Shown piece by piece: positions 53,402 to 62,797 of a stretch of DNA of 64,000 nucleotides. The stretch lies in assembly GCF_020622345.1 (NCBI RefSeq), contig NZ_JACNMO010000004.1:124001-188000 (forward strand). The letters run 5' to 3'. This DNA is from Roseobacter weihaiensis (lineage in GTDB: Bacteria > Pseudomonadota > Alphaproteobacteria > Rhodobacterales > Rhodobacteraceae). A program made the translations under genes and the position numbers. The notes under the pieces are model-generated. The model ran no database searches, was not told the DNA's origin, and was given only the letters and a program-made list of their open reading frames with translations. How positions within the stretch are numbered: position 1 is the first letter of the stretch; the number at the start of each line of letters is the position of its first letter.

Positions 53402-55357
53402 CTAGTGATCCTTGCGTTTGCTGAGATAGTCATCGGTGGTGCGCACGCGGGGTCTGTCTTTGCTGGCAAAGGGGTTGTCGGTGGCATGATACTGGGCCTG
53501 TATGCGGCAATTGTCGCACATCTGGATCATGCGGATCGTCTCCGGGCTGGAGAACATCGCGTGGTTGCCCGCCAGCTTTTCTGTGATCCGCTCAACGGTC
53601 GATTTCACGCCAAAGAGCACACCGCATTCAATGCAGGGGAACGGCTCCTCTTCATGCATGACTTTCTGGGTAAAGGCATCGTCGGTCAGGTTGAGCTGCG
53701 GCACCAGCGTGATCGCCTGCTCTGGGCAGATATTGCTGCAAAGTCCGCATTGCAGGCAGGCGTCTTCCTGAAACCGCAGTTGCGGGTTGTCGGGATTGTC
53801 GCCCAACGCGCCGGAGGGGCAGAGCGACACGCAAGACAGGCAGAGCGTACAGGCATCCTGATCGACGGCAATCGCGCCATAGGGGGCCGCGTCGGGCAGG
53901 GCCACGAATTCCGCCTGCGGCTGGAGCGCCTTGGCCGCCAGTCGCGTCACCTGACGCCGGCTGCCGATGGGCAGGACCGGCTCTGCCAGGGGGGCTGCGG
54001 TCTCCGCCTCGTAAAGCGCGTCTGACAACGCGTCCGGGTCCTGCAGGTCCAGAAGGCGCAGGGATTGCGTTCCCGAAATCGCCTGGGCGAGCGTGGCTTC
54101 GCTGGCGAGGACATCGCGTTCAGTTTTGGGGGCCAGCAGGATGTCGACCTGCGCAAATCCGCAGGCCAGGGCGGCCAGCATTTCCGCATGGCCAAACCCG
54201 GCAAGGGCCGAGACGCTCAGCGGGATCACATCCGCCGGGAGCCCGCGCCCATGGCGCGCGCTGAGCGAGATCATCTCATCCCCGAAGGTCTCGTCATGCA
54301 CCAGCAGCCGCGGTGCCGTACCGCCCGCCTGACGGTAGACGCTTGCCAGTTTGTGAAGCCGGGCGAAGACCGTGCTGACCGGCGGGGCGTCATAGGTGAT
54401 CGCCCCTGACGGACACAAGGCGGCGCAGGCCCCACAGCCGGCGCAGATCATCGGGTCTATTGCCACGTGATCCCCCGCCGAGGTGATGGCACCGGTCGGG
54501 CAGATGTCGAGGCATTTTGAACAGGCCGGCTGTTCGGCGCGGGAATGGGCGCAGAGCGATTCCTCGAGACGCACATAGAGCGGTTTTTCAAAGGTGCCGA
54601 TCAGCTGGGCCGCCGCGAATACGCCCTTTGCCACCGCCGGAGTGCTGCCGGGGTCTGCCCGCAGGTAGCCGTCGCGCTTTTCCGGGGCAGGGAACAGGGC
54701 GCTGCCCCCCGAGAGATCCAGAATGATATCGCAGTCCGACATCGCCCCGTCGCGCGCCGCGGTCCAGTTGGCAGCGCCACGGCCACCCGCGATGATCTGC
54801 TGGAACCCGTCGATCCGCAAGCTGAATTGCCCCAGAGTACCATGCGCGCGCGCCAGCCGTCCCGAGACGATCTCAACACCGGAGGGCTGTGCAACCTCCG
54901 GCGGGCGCGAGACGAGCAGGGTGACAGCCAGCGTGCCGGCAAGCTCGGTCGCGGCATTCAGGGCCGCATCGCTGTCCCCGATGACAAGGCAGCTGCCCTG
55001 CGAGACGATATCGAATGTCTTTTCGGAGGGGATTTCCAAAGTGGCCTCGGCGGCAAGGGCTGCCATCTTGGCGCTTGGGTCCTGGCCCGGCGCGGTCCAG
55101 CCCGCGCGGTCGCGGATATCTACAAACCCTGCGGGGTCGGCCCCGATCTCTGCGGCCAGATCCGCAAAGAGACCGGCCTGCTGCCGACAGGCAATGATGA
55201 CGTCGCCCTCTTTCAGCTGTGCGGCGGTTTTTTCGATCTGTGTGCCGCAGGCATCGGTCAGGACGGTGCCGCAGGACAGGCCGGTTGCGGCCTCGATGGC
55301 TGATGCATCGAGCTGCTGGCTGCCCAGACAATCACACAAAATCAGTTTCTTGGTCAT
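53402..55357 (-). CDS. Four-cluster 4Fe-4S protein of the formate dehydrogenase locus
   Basis: 651 residues. Four ferredoxin-type motifs occur: CSKCLDICPTGA, CAGCGACAALCPSGA, CTLCLSCVSLCPSGA and CLQCGLCSNICPEQA. Cys-rich segments also occur at both ends (LCDCLGSQQL, MCDNCRIQAQ). It has no signal peptide, so it is probably cytoplasmic. It may pass electrons to or from formate dehydrogenase or serve its assembly. It is divergent from the DUF3305-fdh operon and heads the leftward accessory run. Confidence 0.85.
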   Translation of the reverse strand: MTKKLILCDCLGSQQLDASAIEAATGLSCGTVLTDACGTQIEKTAAQLKEGDVIIACRQQAGLFADLAAEIGADPAGFVDIRDRAGWTAPGQDPSAKMAALAAEATLEIPSEKTFDIVSQGSCLVIGDSDAALNAATELAGTLAVTLLVSRPPEVAQPSGVEIVSGRLARAHGTLGQFSLRIDGFQQIIAGGRGAANWTAARDGAMSDCDIILDLSGGSALFPAPEKRDGYLRADPGSTPAVAKGVFAAAQLIGTFEKPLYVRLEESLCAHSRAEQPACSKCLDICPTGAITSAGDHVAIDPMICAGCGACAALCPSGAITYDAPPVSTVFARLHKLASVYRQAGGTAPRLLVHDETFGDEMISLSARHGRGLPADVIPLSVSALAGFGHAEMLAALACGFAQVDILLAPKTERDVLASEATLAQAISGTQSLRLLDLQDPDALSDALYEAETAAPLAEPVLPIGSRRQVTRLAAKALQPQAEFVALPDAAPYGAIAVDQDACTLCLSCVSLCPSGALGDNPDNPQLRFQEDACLQCGLCSNICPEQAITLVPQLNLTDDAFTQKVMHEEEPFPCIECGVLFGVKSTVERITEKLAGNHAMFSSPETIRMIQMCDNCRIQAQYHATDNPFASKDRPRVRTTDDYLSKRKDH

Positions 55358-55687
55358 CCTCTTCCCCTCCGCGCGGCACTGGTCTTTGCCGCTCTGGCTG
55401 CAGGTGCCGCTGCATAGGTATTCAGGAATGCGCCCCTTCGTAAACCGGATTCGTCAACCTTTTCGACAACTTGCATCGCGGGACAGAGCTAGAACCTCGC
55501 AAGGGGAAAAAACCTCCGCCAATGCACAGCTGGCAATTGTTAATGTTTTCATGCATTTGATTGAATACAAAGTAAAACAGTCAGAATTATCACTTCAGAT
55601 GTGTACCGGCGTATGCGAAATTTTCCTTTGATCTTGAGGCTGATTTGGTAGGGTAGGAACCACAAAGGAACAGTGCGAGGTTACCTT
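55358..55687. other. 330-bp divergent promoter region of the formate dehydrogenase locus
   Basis: This gap separates the leftward four-cluster protein gene from the rightward DUF3305-fdh operon. Its middle (about 55510-55640) is A+T-rich compared with its surroundings and probably holds both promoters. No clean -35/-10 pair, regulator palindrome, small gene or riboswitch fold could be recognised. Confidence 0.5.
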
Positions 55688-56260
55688 TTGACCAAAACCT
55701 ACCCGGGTTCCCAGTCTTTGCGGTTGGGGGTCGTCATGAGAAGATTGCCCGGCGTTACCCGTTGGGCAAAATGGAGTTGGAAGGCCGTTGCGGTGCTTCC
55801 CGGCGCCGCAGATGCTGATTGGAAGCTGCTGCGGTCTGATGGGGAGGCTTGCGATTACCACGCAGCCACCCGTGACCTTTGGCTCTATGTTTCTGATACG
55901 GAAGCCTACGCGCATGAGTTGGGCGCACGGGTTCCTTCCGTCTACGTCGTTCTGCGTGCCAGCGATACCTCTGCGGAGACAGGGCTTGAGGTCATGCATG
56001 TCACAGTGTCGCCCTACGAGGCTCAGGACTATTGCGATTCCGGCGAGGAGATCGTCGAGAAAGTGGCAATGCCGGACGCGCTGCTGGCCTGGGTGCAGGA
56101 CTATGTGGCGCGCCTTCACGTGGAAGAGCCCTTTGTCAAGCGGCGGCGCAACAAGGAAGACCTGACGCGCAAGGACAACGGGATCGGTGACAGCCGGATT
56201 TCGCAGACCACCGACGTCTACCGCGCCCCCACGGCGACACGGCAGGAGGCGGCAGAGTGA
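55688..56260 (+). CDS. DUF3305 family protein
   Basis: A roughly 190-residue protein of the DUF3305 family (SLRLGVVMRRLPGVTRWAKW near the start). The start is uncertain. TTG at 55688 has a GAGG site 7 bp upstream and gives the family-like MTKTYPGSQS beginning. A GTG at 55673 is the alternative. Found with DUF3306 and TorD-like genes upstream of fdh genes in related bacteria, so probably a maturation or regulatory factor. Overlaps DUF3306 (GTGA). Confidence 0.82.
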   Translation: MTKTYPGSQSLRLGVVMRRLPGVTRWAKWSWKAVAVLPGAADADWKLLRSDGEACDYHAATRDLWLYVSDTEAYAHELGARVPSVYVVLRASDTSAETGLEVMHVTVSPYEAQDYCDSGEEIVEKVAMPDALLAWVQDYVARLHVEEPFVKRRRNKEDLTRKDNGIGDSRISQTTDVYRAPTATRQEAAE

Positions 56261-56868
56261 CGGCACCGGCATCCTTCTGGGTCCGCAGGCGTGCTGCGGT
56301 GGAAGCTGAAGCTGCCGCTGACGCTCAGGCCGCGCGCGCGGCACAAGAGACAGCGCGCGCCGAGGCTTTGGCGGAGAAAGACGACGCTGAAGTGCTTGCC
56401 GAAATGGGGCTGCCTGATCCTGCGTCTTTGAAACAGGGCGATGATTTTGCCGGCTTCATGTCTCGCGAAGTGCCCGAGCATCTGCGGCGGCAGGCGCTGC
56501 GCACGTTGTGGCGCAGCAATCCCGTTCTGGCCTGCGTCGACGGGCTGAACGATTATGACGACGACTACCGTGCTGCAACGCTGCTGAATGAACCGATCAA
56601 GACGGCATACCAAGTGGGCAAGGGGATGATGGCCCATATCGAGGAGATGGAGCGCTTGGCATCGGCTGTTGAAGCCGGTGATACCGACACGCTGGGCGTG
56701 GCAGAAGGCGGTAAATCTGCGGTGACCCGTTCGCAGGAGACCTTGAAGGACGCGCAAACCGCCGCGGCAGATGTCGCGCGCACCGCAGACCCGGAACCGA
56801 CGGAGAGTGACCCGGTTGATCCCGCCCCGCGCAAAATGCGTTTTCGGTTTGAGGAGGCAACGACATGA
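56257..56868 (+). CDS. DUF3306 family protein
   Basis: 203 residues with GTG start overlapping the DUF3305 stop. The N-terminus begins FWVRRRAAVEAEA and is helical and Ala/Glu-rich. The core RRQALRTLWRSNPVLACVDG is the recognisable DUF3306 segment. The C-terminal third is low complexity. Predicted cytoplasmic. Coupled on both sides to DUF3305 and the TorD-like chaperone, so it probably acts with them in formate dehydrogenase assembly. Biochemical function unknown. Confidence 0.82.
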   Translation: MTAPASFWVRRRAAVEAEAAADAQAARAAQETARAEALAEKDDAEVLAEMGLPDPASLKQGDDFAGFMSREVPEHLRRQALRTLWRSNPVLACVDGLNDYDDDYRAATLLNEPIKTAYQVGKGMMAHIEEMERLASAVEAGDTDTLGVAEGGKSAVTRSQETLKDAQTAAADVARTADPEPTESDPVDPAPRKMRFRFEEATT

Positions 56869-57473
56869 CCGCCCCCGCCGAGATCACGGACGTGGCCAGC
56901 GAAGACCGCCTGCGCGCCGACCTTTACAACTTTCTGGGGCTTTTGCTCGCGCGTCCCGCAGACGAGATGTTGCTGGCGCAAACCGCTGATCTGAGCGGCG
57001 ATGACAGCCCGCTGGGGCAGGCGATCTCCGGGCTGGCGCGCGTGGCGAAAGCCAGCAAGCCCAGGGCGGTCGAGCGGGAATTCAACGCGCTCTTCATCGG
57101 GCTGGGGCGGGGCGAGCTGCTGCCCTATGCCAGCTATTATCTGACCGGCTTCTTGAATGAGAAACCGCTGGCACGGTTGCGGCAGGACATGGCGGCCCTG
57201 CAGGTGACCCGCGCGGACAACGTCTTTGAGCCCGAAGACAGCATGGCCGCGCTGATGGAAACCATGGGCGGTCTGATCGTGGGCCGCTTTGGGTCTTTCG
57301 CGGATCTGGACCGGCAAAAGACGTTTTTCAACAACCACATCGCGCCCTGGGCCACGCATTTCTACACCGATCTGGAGGCGGCGAAGGCCTCGATCTTCTA
57401 CGCCTCGGTCGGCGCGGTCGGACGTGAATTCATGACAATTGAACGCGAAGCATTTCGCATGACAGCAGGCTGA
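56865..57473 (+). CDS. TorD/DmsD family molecular chaperone
   Basis: A 202-residue all-helical protein of the TorD/DmsD family (DLYNFLGLLLARPADEMLL, REFNALFIGLGRGELLPYAS, YLTGFLNEKPLARLR). These chaperones bind the Tat signal of a molybdoenzyme and hold it until the cofactor is inserted. The two Tat-signal genes that follow are the obvious clients. ATG overlaps the DUF3306 stop (ATGA). Confidence 0.9.
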   Translation: MTAPAEITDVASEDRLRADLYNFLGLLLARPADEMLLAQTADLSGDDSPLGQAISGLARVAKASKPRAVEREFNALFIGLGRGELLPYASYYLTGFLNEKPLARLRQDMAALQVTRADNVFEPEDSMAALMETMGGLIVGRFGSFADLDRQKTFFNNHIAPWATHFYTDLEAAKASIFYASVGAVGREFMTIEREAFRMTAG

Positions 57474-57523
57474 CCTGCACGAACCAGGCGGGATGCAGTC
57501 TTAAAAGATGAAAGGGACTAAAA

Positions 57524-57715
57524 ATGGCAAGAAAGACAGAAGGCGAAGCAAGCCGTCGTGATTTTCTCAAACTGGCGGGCACTGCCGCGCCGGCAGCGGT
57601 CGCGGTGGTGGCCGCAGGCACCGGTGGTGCAGAGGCGGCAGAGCCTGACCTGAGCTCCGACAAGATGCAGGACACCGCCCATACCCGTGCGTATCTCGAA
57701 AGTACGCGTTTCTGA
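57524..57715 (+). CDS. Small Tat-signal protein of the formate dehydrogenase region (formate TAT target family)
   Basis: A 63-residue protein almost entirely made of a twin-arginine signal (SRRDFLK, residues 10-16) plus a hydrophobic stretch to about residue 39. A short mature tail of roughly 24 residues remains. Similar small proteins lie just upstream of fdh alpha genes in many proteobacteria. It may be a membrane or periplasmic accessory peptide, or a decoy or client of the TorD-like chaperone. It sits 99 bp before fdh alpha. Confidence 0.85.
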   Translation: MARKTEGEASRRDFLKLAGTAAPAAVAVVAAGTGGAEAAEPDLSSDKMQDTAHTRAYLESTRF

Positions 57716-57814
57716 CAGAACACCCCCCAGGCGCGGCGTCTCTATCCCGCTTCGGACCTTAAGAAACAAATCATTAACCCAGCCACCTCATCGGGGGCAG
57801 CAAGGGAGGAAAAC

Positions 57815-60781
57815 ATGCTAAGAAAAAAGACCAACTCGGTCGGTCAACGCGCGGGACGCAGCAGCATTCTCGCGAATGTGTCATCAAAATCCGTCGACCG
57901 TCGCGCGTTTCTGCGGGGCTCGGGCCTTGCCATCGGTGGTCTGGCCGCCATCTCCGCAACCGGCGGCGCTGTCACTCAAGCCTCTGCGGCAACCGCGGTC
58001 AGCGGTGCGGTCGAGACCTTGAAAACGGTCTGCACACACTGTTCGGTCGGCTGCACGGTCATCGCCGAGGTCGCCAATGGCGTTTGGACCGGGCAGGAAC
58101 CCGGCTGGGACAGTCCCTTTAACCTTGGCGCGCATTGCGCCAAAGGGGCTGCGGTGCGCGAGCACGCCCACGGCGAGCGGCGTCTCAAGTACCCGATGAA
58201 GAAAGAGAACGGCGAGTGGGTCCGCATCTCCTGGGAGCAGGCCATCGACGAGGTCGGCGACAAGATGATGCAGATCCGCGAGGAAAGCGGCCCGGATTCC
58301 GTCTATTGGCTGGGCTCTGCCAAGCACAACAACGAACAGGCCTATCTCTTCCGCAAGTTTGCCGCCTATTGGGGCACCAACAACGTCGACCACCAGGCAC
58401 GGATCTGTCATTCCACCACGGTGGCCGGGGTGGCTAACACATGGGGCTACGGCGCCATGACCAACAGCTATAACGACATGCACAATTCCAAGGCGATGTT
58501 CCTCATTGGCGGCAACCCAGCCGAAGCGCACCCCGTGTCGCTGCTGCACATGCTGAAGGCCAAGGAGCAGAACAACGCGCCGCTCATCGTCTGCGATCCG
58601 CGCTTTACCCGCACGGCGGCCCATGCGGATGAATATGTGCGCTTCCGTCCGGGCACGGACGTCGCGCTGGTCTGGGGCATCCTCTACCACATCTTCGAGA
58701 ATGGCTGGGAAGACAAGGAATTCATCCGCACCCGCGTCTGGGGCATGGATGAAATCAAGAAAGAGGTGGCCAAGTGGACGCCCGATGAGGTTGAACGCGT
58801 CACCGGCGCGCCCGGCAGCCAGCTCAAGCGCGTGGCGCGCACGCTGGTCAACAACCGCCCCGGCACCGTGATCTGGTGCATGGGGGGCACCCAGCACACC
58901 AATGGCAACAACAACACGCGCGCTTATTGCGTGCTGCAGCTTGCCTTGGGCAATATGGGTGTCGCCGGAGGCGGTACGAACATCTTCCGCGGCCACGACA
59001 ACGTGCAGGGCGCAACGGATCTCGGCGTTCTGGCCGATACGTTGCCGGGATACTACGGCCTTTCCGAAGGCGCCTGGGCGCATTGGGCCCGGGTCTGGGA
59101 AGAGGATCTTGATTGGCTCAAGAGCCGCTTTTCGAAAGAGGAGTTCGACGGCAAGTCGATGATGAACCTCACGGGCATCCCGGTGTCGCGTTGGATCGAC
59201 GGCGTGCTGGAGGATGCCGAAAACATCGATCAGCCCGACAACACCCGCGCCATGGTGCTCTGGGGTCATGCGCCGAACTCCCAGACCCGTCAGAAAGAGA
59301 TGAAGACGGCGATGGAAAAGCTCGACCTGATGGTGGTGATCGACCCCTATCCGACGGTTTCTGCGGTGATGCAGGACCGGACCGATGGTGTCTACCTGCT
59401 GCCCGCCTGTACCCAGTTCGAGACACGCGGATCGGTGACGGCCTCCAACCGCTCGATCCAGTGGCGCGAGCAGGTGGTCGAACCGCTCTTTGAATCGAAA
59501 CCGGACCACACCATCATCTCGATGCTGGCGGAGAAATTCGGCTTTCACGACAAGCTCTTCCGCACCATTACCTTTGAGGGGGACGAGCCGGTGATCGAAG
59601 ATATCACCCGCGAGTTCAACAAAGGTATGTGGACCATCGGCTACACCGGCCAAAGCCCCGAGCGGCTGAAGCTGCACATGGCCAATCAGCACACCTTTGA
59701 TCGCACGACGCTGCGGGCCGTCGGCGGCCCGGCGGATGGCGATTTCTACGGCATGCCATGGCCCTGCTGGGGCACGCCCGAGATGAACCATCCAGGTACG
59801 GCAAACCTTTACGATATGTCGATGCCTGTCGCCGAGGGTGGGCTCGCCTTCCGCGCCCGCTTCGGTGTGGAGCGTGACGGGGACAACCTGCTGGCCGAGG
59901 GGGTCTCCAACCCCGGGGCGGATATCCAGGACGGCTACCCAGAGTTCACCATGCAGATGCTGATCGATCTGGGCTGGGACAGCGATCTTACGCCCTACGA
60001 ACGGCGGATGATCGAGTGGGTCTCGGGGCTCGCCGATACCCGTCCGGGGACGGAGGAAGTCGGCGAGACCTCGCAACAGGGCGACTTGCCGTCAGACTAT
60101 GCAGCCAAAGTCGGCGGGGTGAACTGGAAAACCGATCTGACGGGCGGCATCCAGCGCGTTGCGATCAAGCATGGCTGTGCGCCCTTCGGCAACGCCAAGG
60201 CGCGCGCGGTTGTCTGGACCTTCCCCGATCCAGTGCCCGTGCACCGCGAGCCGCTCTACAGCAACCGGCGTGATCTGGTGGCGGATTATCCGACTTACGA
60301 GGACAAGCAGTTCTGGCGTTTGCCGACAATGTACAAGTCGATCCAGGATCAGGATTTCTCGGCGGAGTATCCGATCATTCTGACCTCTGGCCGCTTGGTC
60401 GAATATGAAGGCGGCGGCGACGAGACCCGGTCGAACTCCTGGCTGGCGGAATTGCAGCAGGATATGTTCGTCGAGGTCAACACCCGCGACGCCAACAACC
60501 TCGGCATTCGTGATGGCGAACAGGTCTGGGTCGAAGGCCCCGAGGGCGGCAAGGTCAAGGTTATGGCCATGGTCACCGAGCGGGTCGAGGCGGGGGTTGC
60601 CTTTATGCCCTTCCACTTCGGTGGCCACATGGAAGGTGTTGATCTGAGGGACAAATACCCCGAAGGTGCTGACCCCTACGTACTTGGGGAATCCTGTAAC
60701 ACCGCGCAAACCTATGGCTATGACAGCGTAACCCAGATGCAAGAGACCAAAGCGACTCTTTGCAAAATCTGGGCAGCATAA
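57815..60781 (+). CDS. fdhA: Formate dehydrogenase alpha (catalytic Mo/W-bisMGD) subunit
   Basis: 988 residues. A Tat signal (DRRAFLRG, Arg29-Arg30) directs export. A 4Fe-4S site uses Cys73, Cys76, Cys80 and Cys108. The metal ligand position is Cys198 followed by His199 ([10 protein letters not shown]), where E. coli FdnG has selenocysteine; the codon is TGT. It oxidises formate to CO2, probably in the periplasm. AGGGAGG precedes the ATG. It is followed by beta and gamma subunits. The Mod and Tup importers nearby would supply molybdenum or tungsten. Confidence 0.93.
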   Translation: MLRKKTNSVGQRAGRSSILANVSSKSVDRRAFLRGSGLAIGGLAAISATGGAVTQASAATAVSGAVETLKTVCTHCSVGCTVIAEVANGVWTGQEPGWDSPFNLGAHCAKGAAVREHAHGERRLKYPMKKENGEWVRISWEQAIDEVGDKMMQIREESGPDSVYWLGSAKHNNEQAYLFRKFAAYWGTNNVDHQARICHSTTVAGVANTWGYGAMTNSYNDMHNSKAMFLIGGNPAEAHPVSLLHMLKAKEQNNAPLIVCDPRFTRTAAHADEYVRFRPGTDVALVWGILYHIFENGWEDKEFIRTRVWGMDEIKKEVAKWTPDEVERVTGAPGSQLKRVARTLVNNRPGTVIWCMGGTQHTNGNNNTRAYCVLQLALGNMGVAGGGTNIFRGHDNVQGATDLGVLADTLPGYYGLSEGAWAHWARVWEEDLDWLKSRFSKEEFDGKSMMNLTGIPVSRWIDGVLEDAENIDQPDNTRAMVLWGHAPNSQTRQKEMKTAMEKLDLMVVIDPYPTVSAVMQDRTDGVYLLPACTQFETRGSVTASNRSIQWREQVVEPLFESKPDHTIISMLAEKFGFHDKLFRTITFEGDEPVIEDITREFNKGMWTIGYTGQSPERLKLHMANQHTFDRTTLRAVGGPADGDFYGMPWPCWGTPEMNHPGTANLYDMSMPVAEGGLAFRARFGVERDGDNLLAEGVSNPGADIQDGYPEFTMQMLIDLGWDSDLTPYERRMIEWVSGLADTRPGTEEVGETSQQGDLPSDYAAKVGGVNWKTDLTGGIQRVAIKHGCAPFGNAKARAVVWTFPDPVPVHREPLYSNRRDLVADYPTYEDKQFWRLPTMYKSIQDQDFSAEYPIILTSGRLVEYEGGGDETRSNSWLAELQQDMFVEVNTRDANNLGIRDGEQVWVEGPEGGKVKVMAMVTERVEAGVAFMPFHFGGHMEGVDLRDKYPEGADPYVLGESCNTAQTYGYDSVTQMQETKATLCKIWAA

Positions 60782-60794
60782 GGGAGATACGAAC

Positions 60795-61388
60795 ATGGCA
60801 AGAGCAAAGTTTCTCGTCGACGCTGAACGCTGCATTGAGTGCAACGCCTGCGTGACGGCCTGTAAAAACGAACATGAAGTGCCTTGGGGCATCAACCGCC
60901 GGAAGGTCGTCACCATCAATGACGGCAAGCCGGGGGAGCGGTCGATCTCCGTGGCGTGCATGCACTGCTCAGATGCGCCCTGCATGGCGGTTTGCCCGGT
61001 GGATTGTTTCTACCAGAACGAAGAGGGGATTGTCCTGCATTCCAAGGATCTGTGCATCGGATGCGGGTACTGCTTTTACGCCTGCCCCTTCGGCGCGCCC
61101 CAGTTCCCGCAGGCTGGCAACTTTGGCAGCCGGGGCAAGATGGACAAATGTACCTTCTGCGCCGGGGGCCCCGAAGAAAACCACTCCACCGCCGAGTTCC
61201 AGAAGTACGGTCGCAACCGGATCGCCGAAGGCAAGCTGCCGATCTGCGCCGAGATGTGCGCCACCAAGGCGCTGCTCGCCGGGGACGGCGACACGGTCTC
61301 GGATATCTACCGGGAGCGTGTGGTGGCCCGGGGCTTTGGCTCCGGTGCCTGGGGCTGGGGTACGGCCTACGACCAGAAGGGCGGTTGA
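60795..61388 (+). CDS. fdhB: Formate dehydrogenase beta (4Fe-4S) subunit
   Basis: 197 residues with four Cys clusters: [47 protein letters not shown] and a last set around CTFCAGG. It relays electrons from the alpha subunit to the cytochrome b gamma subunit. It is shorter than FdnH and has no C-terminal membrane helix, matching the FDH3 type. AGGGAG precedes the ATG, 13 bp after fdhA. Confidence 0.92.
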   Translation: MARAKFLVDAERCIECNACVTACKNEHEVPWGINRRKVVTINDGKPGERSISVACMHCSDAPCMAVCPVDCFYQNEEGIVLHSKDLCIGCGYCFYACPFGAPQFPQAGNFGSRGKMDKCTFCAGGPEENHSTAEFQKYGRNRIAEGKLPICAEMCATKALLAGDGDTVSDIYRERVVARGFGSGAWGWGTAYDQKGG

Positions 61389-61472
61389 TTCCAACCTCCC
61401 CTTGAACTTGGCAAACTGTCCGGGCAGCTCTGACGGGCTGCTCAGGACGTCTCTTTGACAGGATCTGAAAAC

Positions 61473-62660
61473 ATGTTGCGCTTGATCTGTGCTTTCTTTC
61501 TCTCTCTGAGCTGTGCGCTGGCCGCTTCCGCGCAAGAGGCGGAGGCCCCGCGTGACCGGTCCGCCACCGGTGGGGCCCAGACGCTCGAAGACATCATGGA
61601 GCGTCAGCAGGGGCTTGCGGTGGACAATGCATTTCGCAGCGAGCTGAACGGCGAGGCCGCCGCTGCAGCCGCCACAACCGAGCAGTTGGGCGCACGCGGG
61701 GGGGCGTCGGATCCCGATCTGTGGCGCGCGCTGCGGTTTGACAGCGCCGATGTAACAACCCAGATCCAGCATCCTGCGGCCACTGTTCTGATCCAGGACA
61801 CCGGTATGTGGTGGGTGCAGTTCCGCGAAGGGCCACTGACGACCTATGGGTTCGGTCTGGTGCTTGGCATGATTGGGCTGCTTGTCCTGTTCTATCTGAT
61901 CCGGGGCCGCATTCGTATCGACGGCGAGAGAACGGGGCGTACGATCCTGCGCTTCACCTCCATCGAGCGTTTCGCCCATTGGCTTTTGGCCGGGTCGTTC
62001 ATTCTGCTGGGCCTGACGGGCATTATTTCACTGCTGGGGCGGCAATTCCTGATTCCGGCCCTGGGCCCGGATGGTTTCTCGGCAATCGCAATTGGCGCGA
62101 AATGGATTCATAACAACGTCTCCTGGGCCTTCATGCTGGCCATCGTTTTGATCTTCTTCTTCTGGGTTGTTCACAACCTGCCAGACCGCACGGATATCAA
62201 CTGGCTGCTGAAGGGCGGCGGTATCTTTGGCGGCGGCCACCCCCCGGCCAAGAAATTCAACGCAGGTCAGAAATTCATCTTCTGGTCTGTCATTATCCTC
62301 GGTGGATCGATCTCGGCTTCTGGTCTGTCGCTGCTCTTCCCCTTCGAGTTGCCGATGTTCGCAGCGACATTCGAGAAACTCAATCAATTCGGAATTCCGC
62401 AACTTATAGGCCTGGGCGAACTCAATACCGACCTCGCACCGCACACCGAGATGCAATACGCGCAGCTCTGGCATGCGATTGTGAGCTTCGTGCTCTTTGC
62501 GATTGTGATCGCTCATATCTACATCGGCTCCGTCGGGATGGAGGGGGCCTATGACGCCATGGGCAGCGGTGAAGTTGAAGAGCAGTGGGCGCGCGAGCAC
62601 CACAGCCTTTGGGTGGAAGAGGTCAAAGCGAAAGAGGCGCAGGCGGGGAATTCGGCATGA
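61473..62660 (+). CDS. fdhC: Formate dehydrogenase gamma (cytochrome b556) subunit
   Basis: 395 residues from ATG 61473. The N-terminal signal or anchor (MLRLICAFFLSLSCALAASA) and a polar region of about 100 residues precede five predicted helices. Candidate haem His residues are in IERFAHWLLAGSF, KWIHNN and AQLWHAIVSF. It passes electrons to the quinone pool. It overlaps a 41-residue gene by 4 bp. A TTG at 61455 in the same frame is a less likely start. Confidence 0.9.
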   Translation: MLRLICAFFLSLSCALAASAQEAEAPRDRSATGGAQTLEDIMERQQGLAVDNAFRSELNGEAAAAAATTEQLGARGGASDPDLWRALRFDSADVTTQIQHPAATVLIQDTGMWWVQFREGPLTTYGFGLVLGMIGLLVLFYLIRGRIRIDGERTGRTILRFTSIERFAHWLLAGSFILLGLTGIISLLGRQFLIPALGPDGFSAIAIGAKWIHNNVSWAFMLAIVLIFFFWVVHNLPDRTDINWLLKGGGIFGGGHPPAKKFNAGQKFIFWSVIILGGSISASGLSLLFPFELPMFAATFEKLNQFGIPQLIGLGELNTDLAPHTEMQYAQLWHAIVSFVLFAIVIAHIYIGSVGMEGAYDAMGSGEVEEQWAREHHSLWVEEVKAKEAQAGNSA

Positions 62661-62782
62661 AGGAGATTGTTCTTGCCTTCGCCGCCATGGCCCTGATTTC
62701 TGTTGGAGCAAGCTTCGCCCTGCATGAGGTTGGTTTTTCATCCGCGGAACAGACCAGTGGTAACGCTGTCCGTCTGGATTGA
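62657..62782 (+). CDS. Small membrane peptide coupled to fdh gamma
   Basis: A 41-residue reading frame whose ATG overlaps the fdh gamma stop (ATGA). One hydrophobic helix (about residues 4-24, IVLAFAAMALISVGASFAL) is followed by a short polar tail with HEVGFSSAEQ. Overlap and a membrane helix make it a plausible small subunit or assembly peptide of the formate dehydrogenase complex. I do not recognise a family. It ends just before the convergent GntR gene. Confidence 0.6.
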   Translation: MKEIVLAFAAMALISVGASFALHEVGFSSAEQTSGNAVRLD

Positions 62783-62797
62783 CAGAGATCGGGCAGG

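Noticed and set aside
58406-58411. Possible selenocysteine site in formate dehydrogenase
   Set aside because: The codon at the metal-ligand position is TGT (Cys), not TGA, so no selenocysteine insertion is needed.
61424-61441. Hairpin between fdh beta and fdh gamma
   Set aside because: Only a 5-bp GCAGC/GCTGC stem is present, too weak to call.
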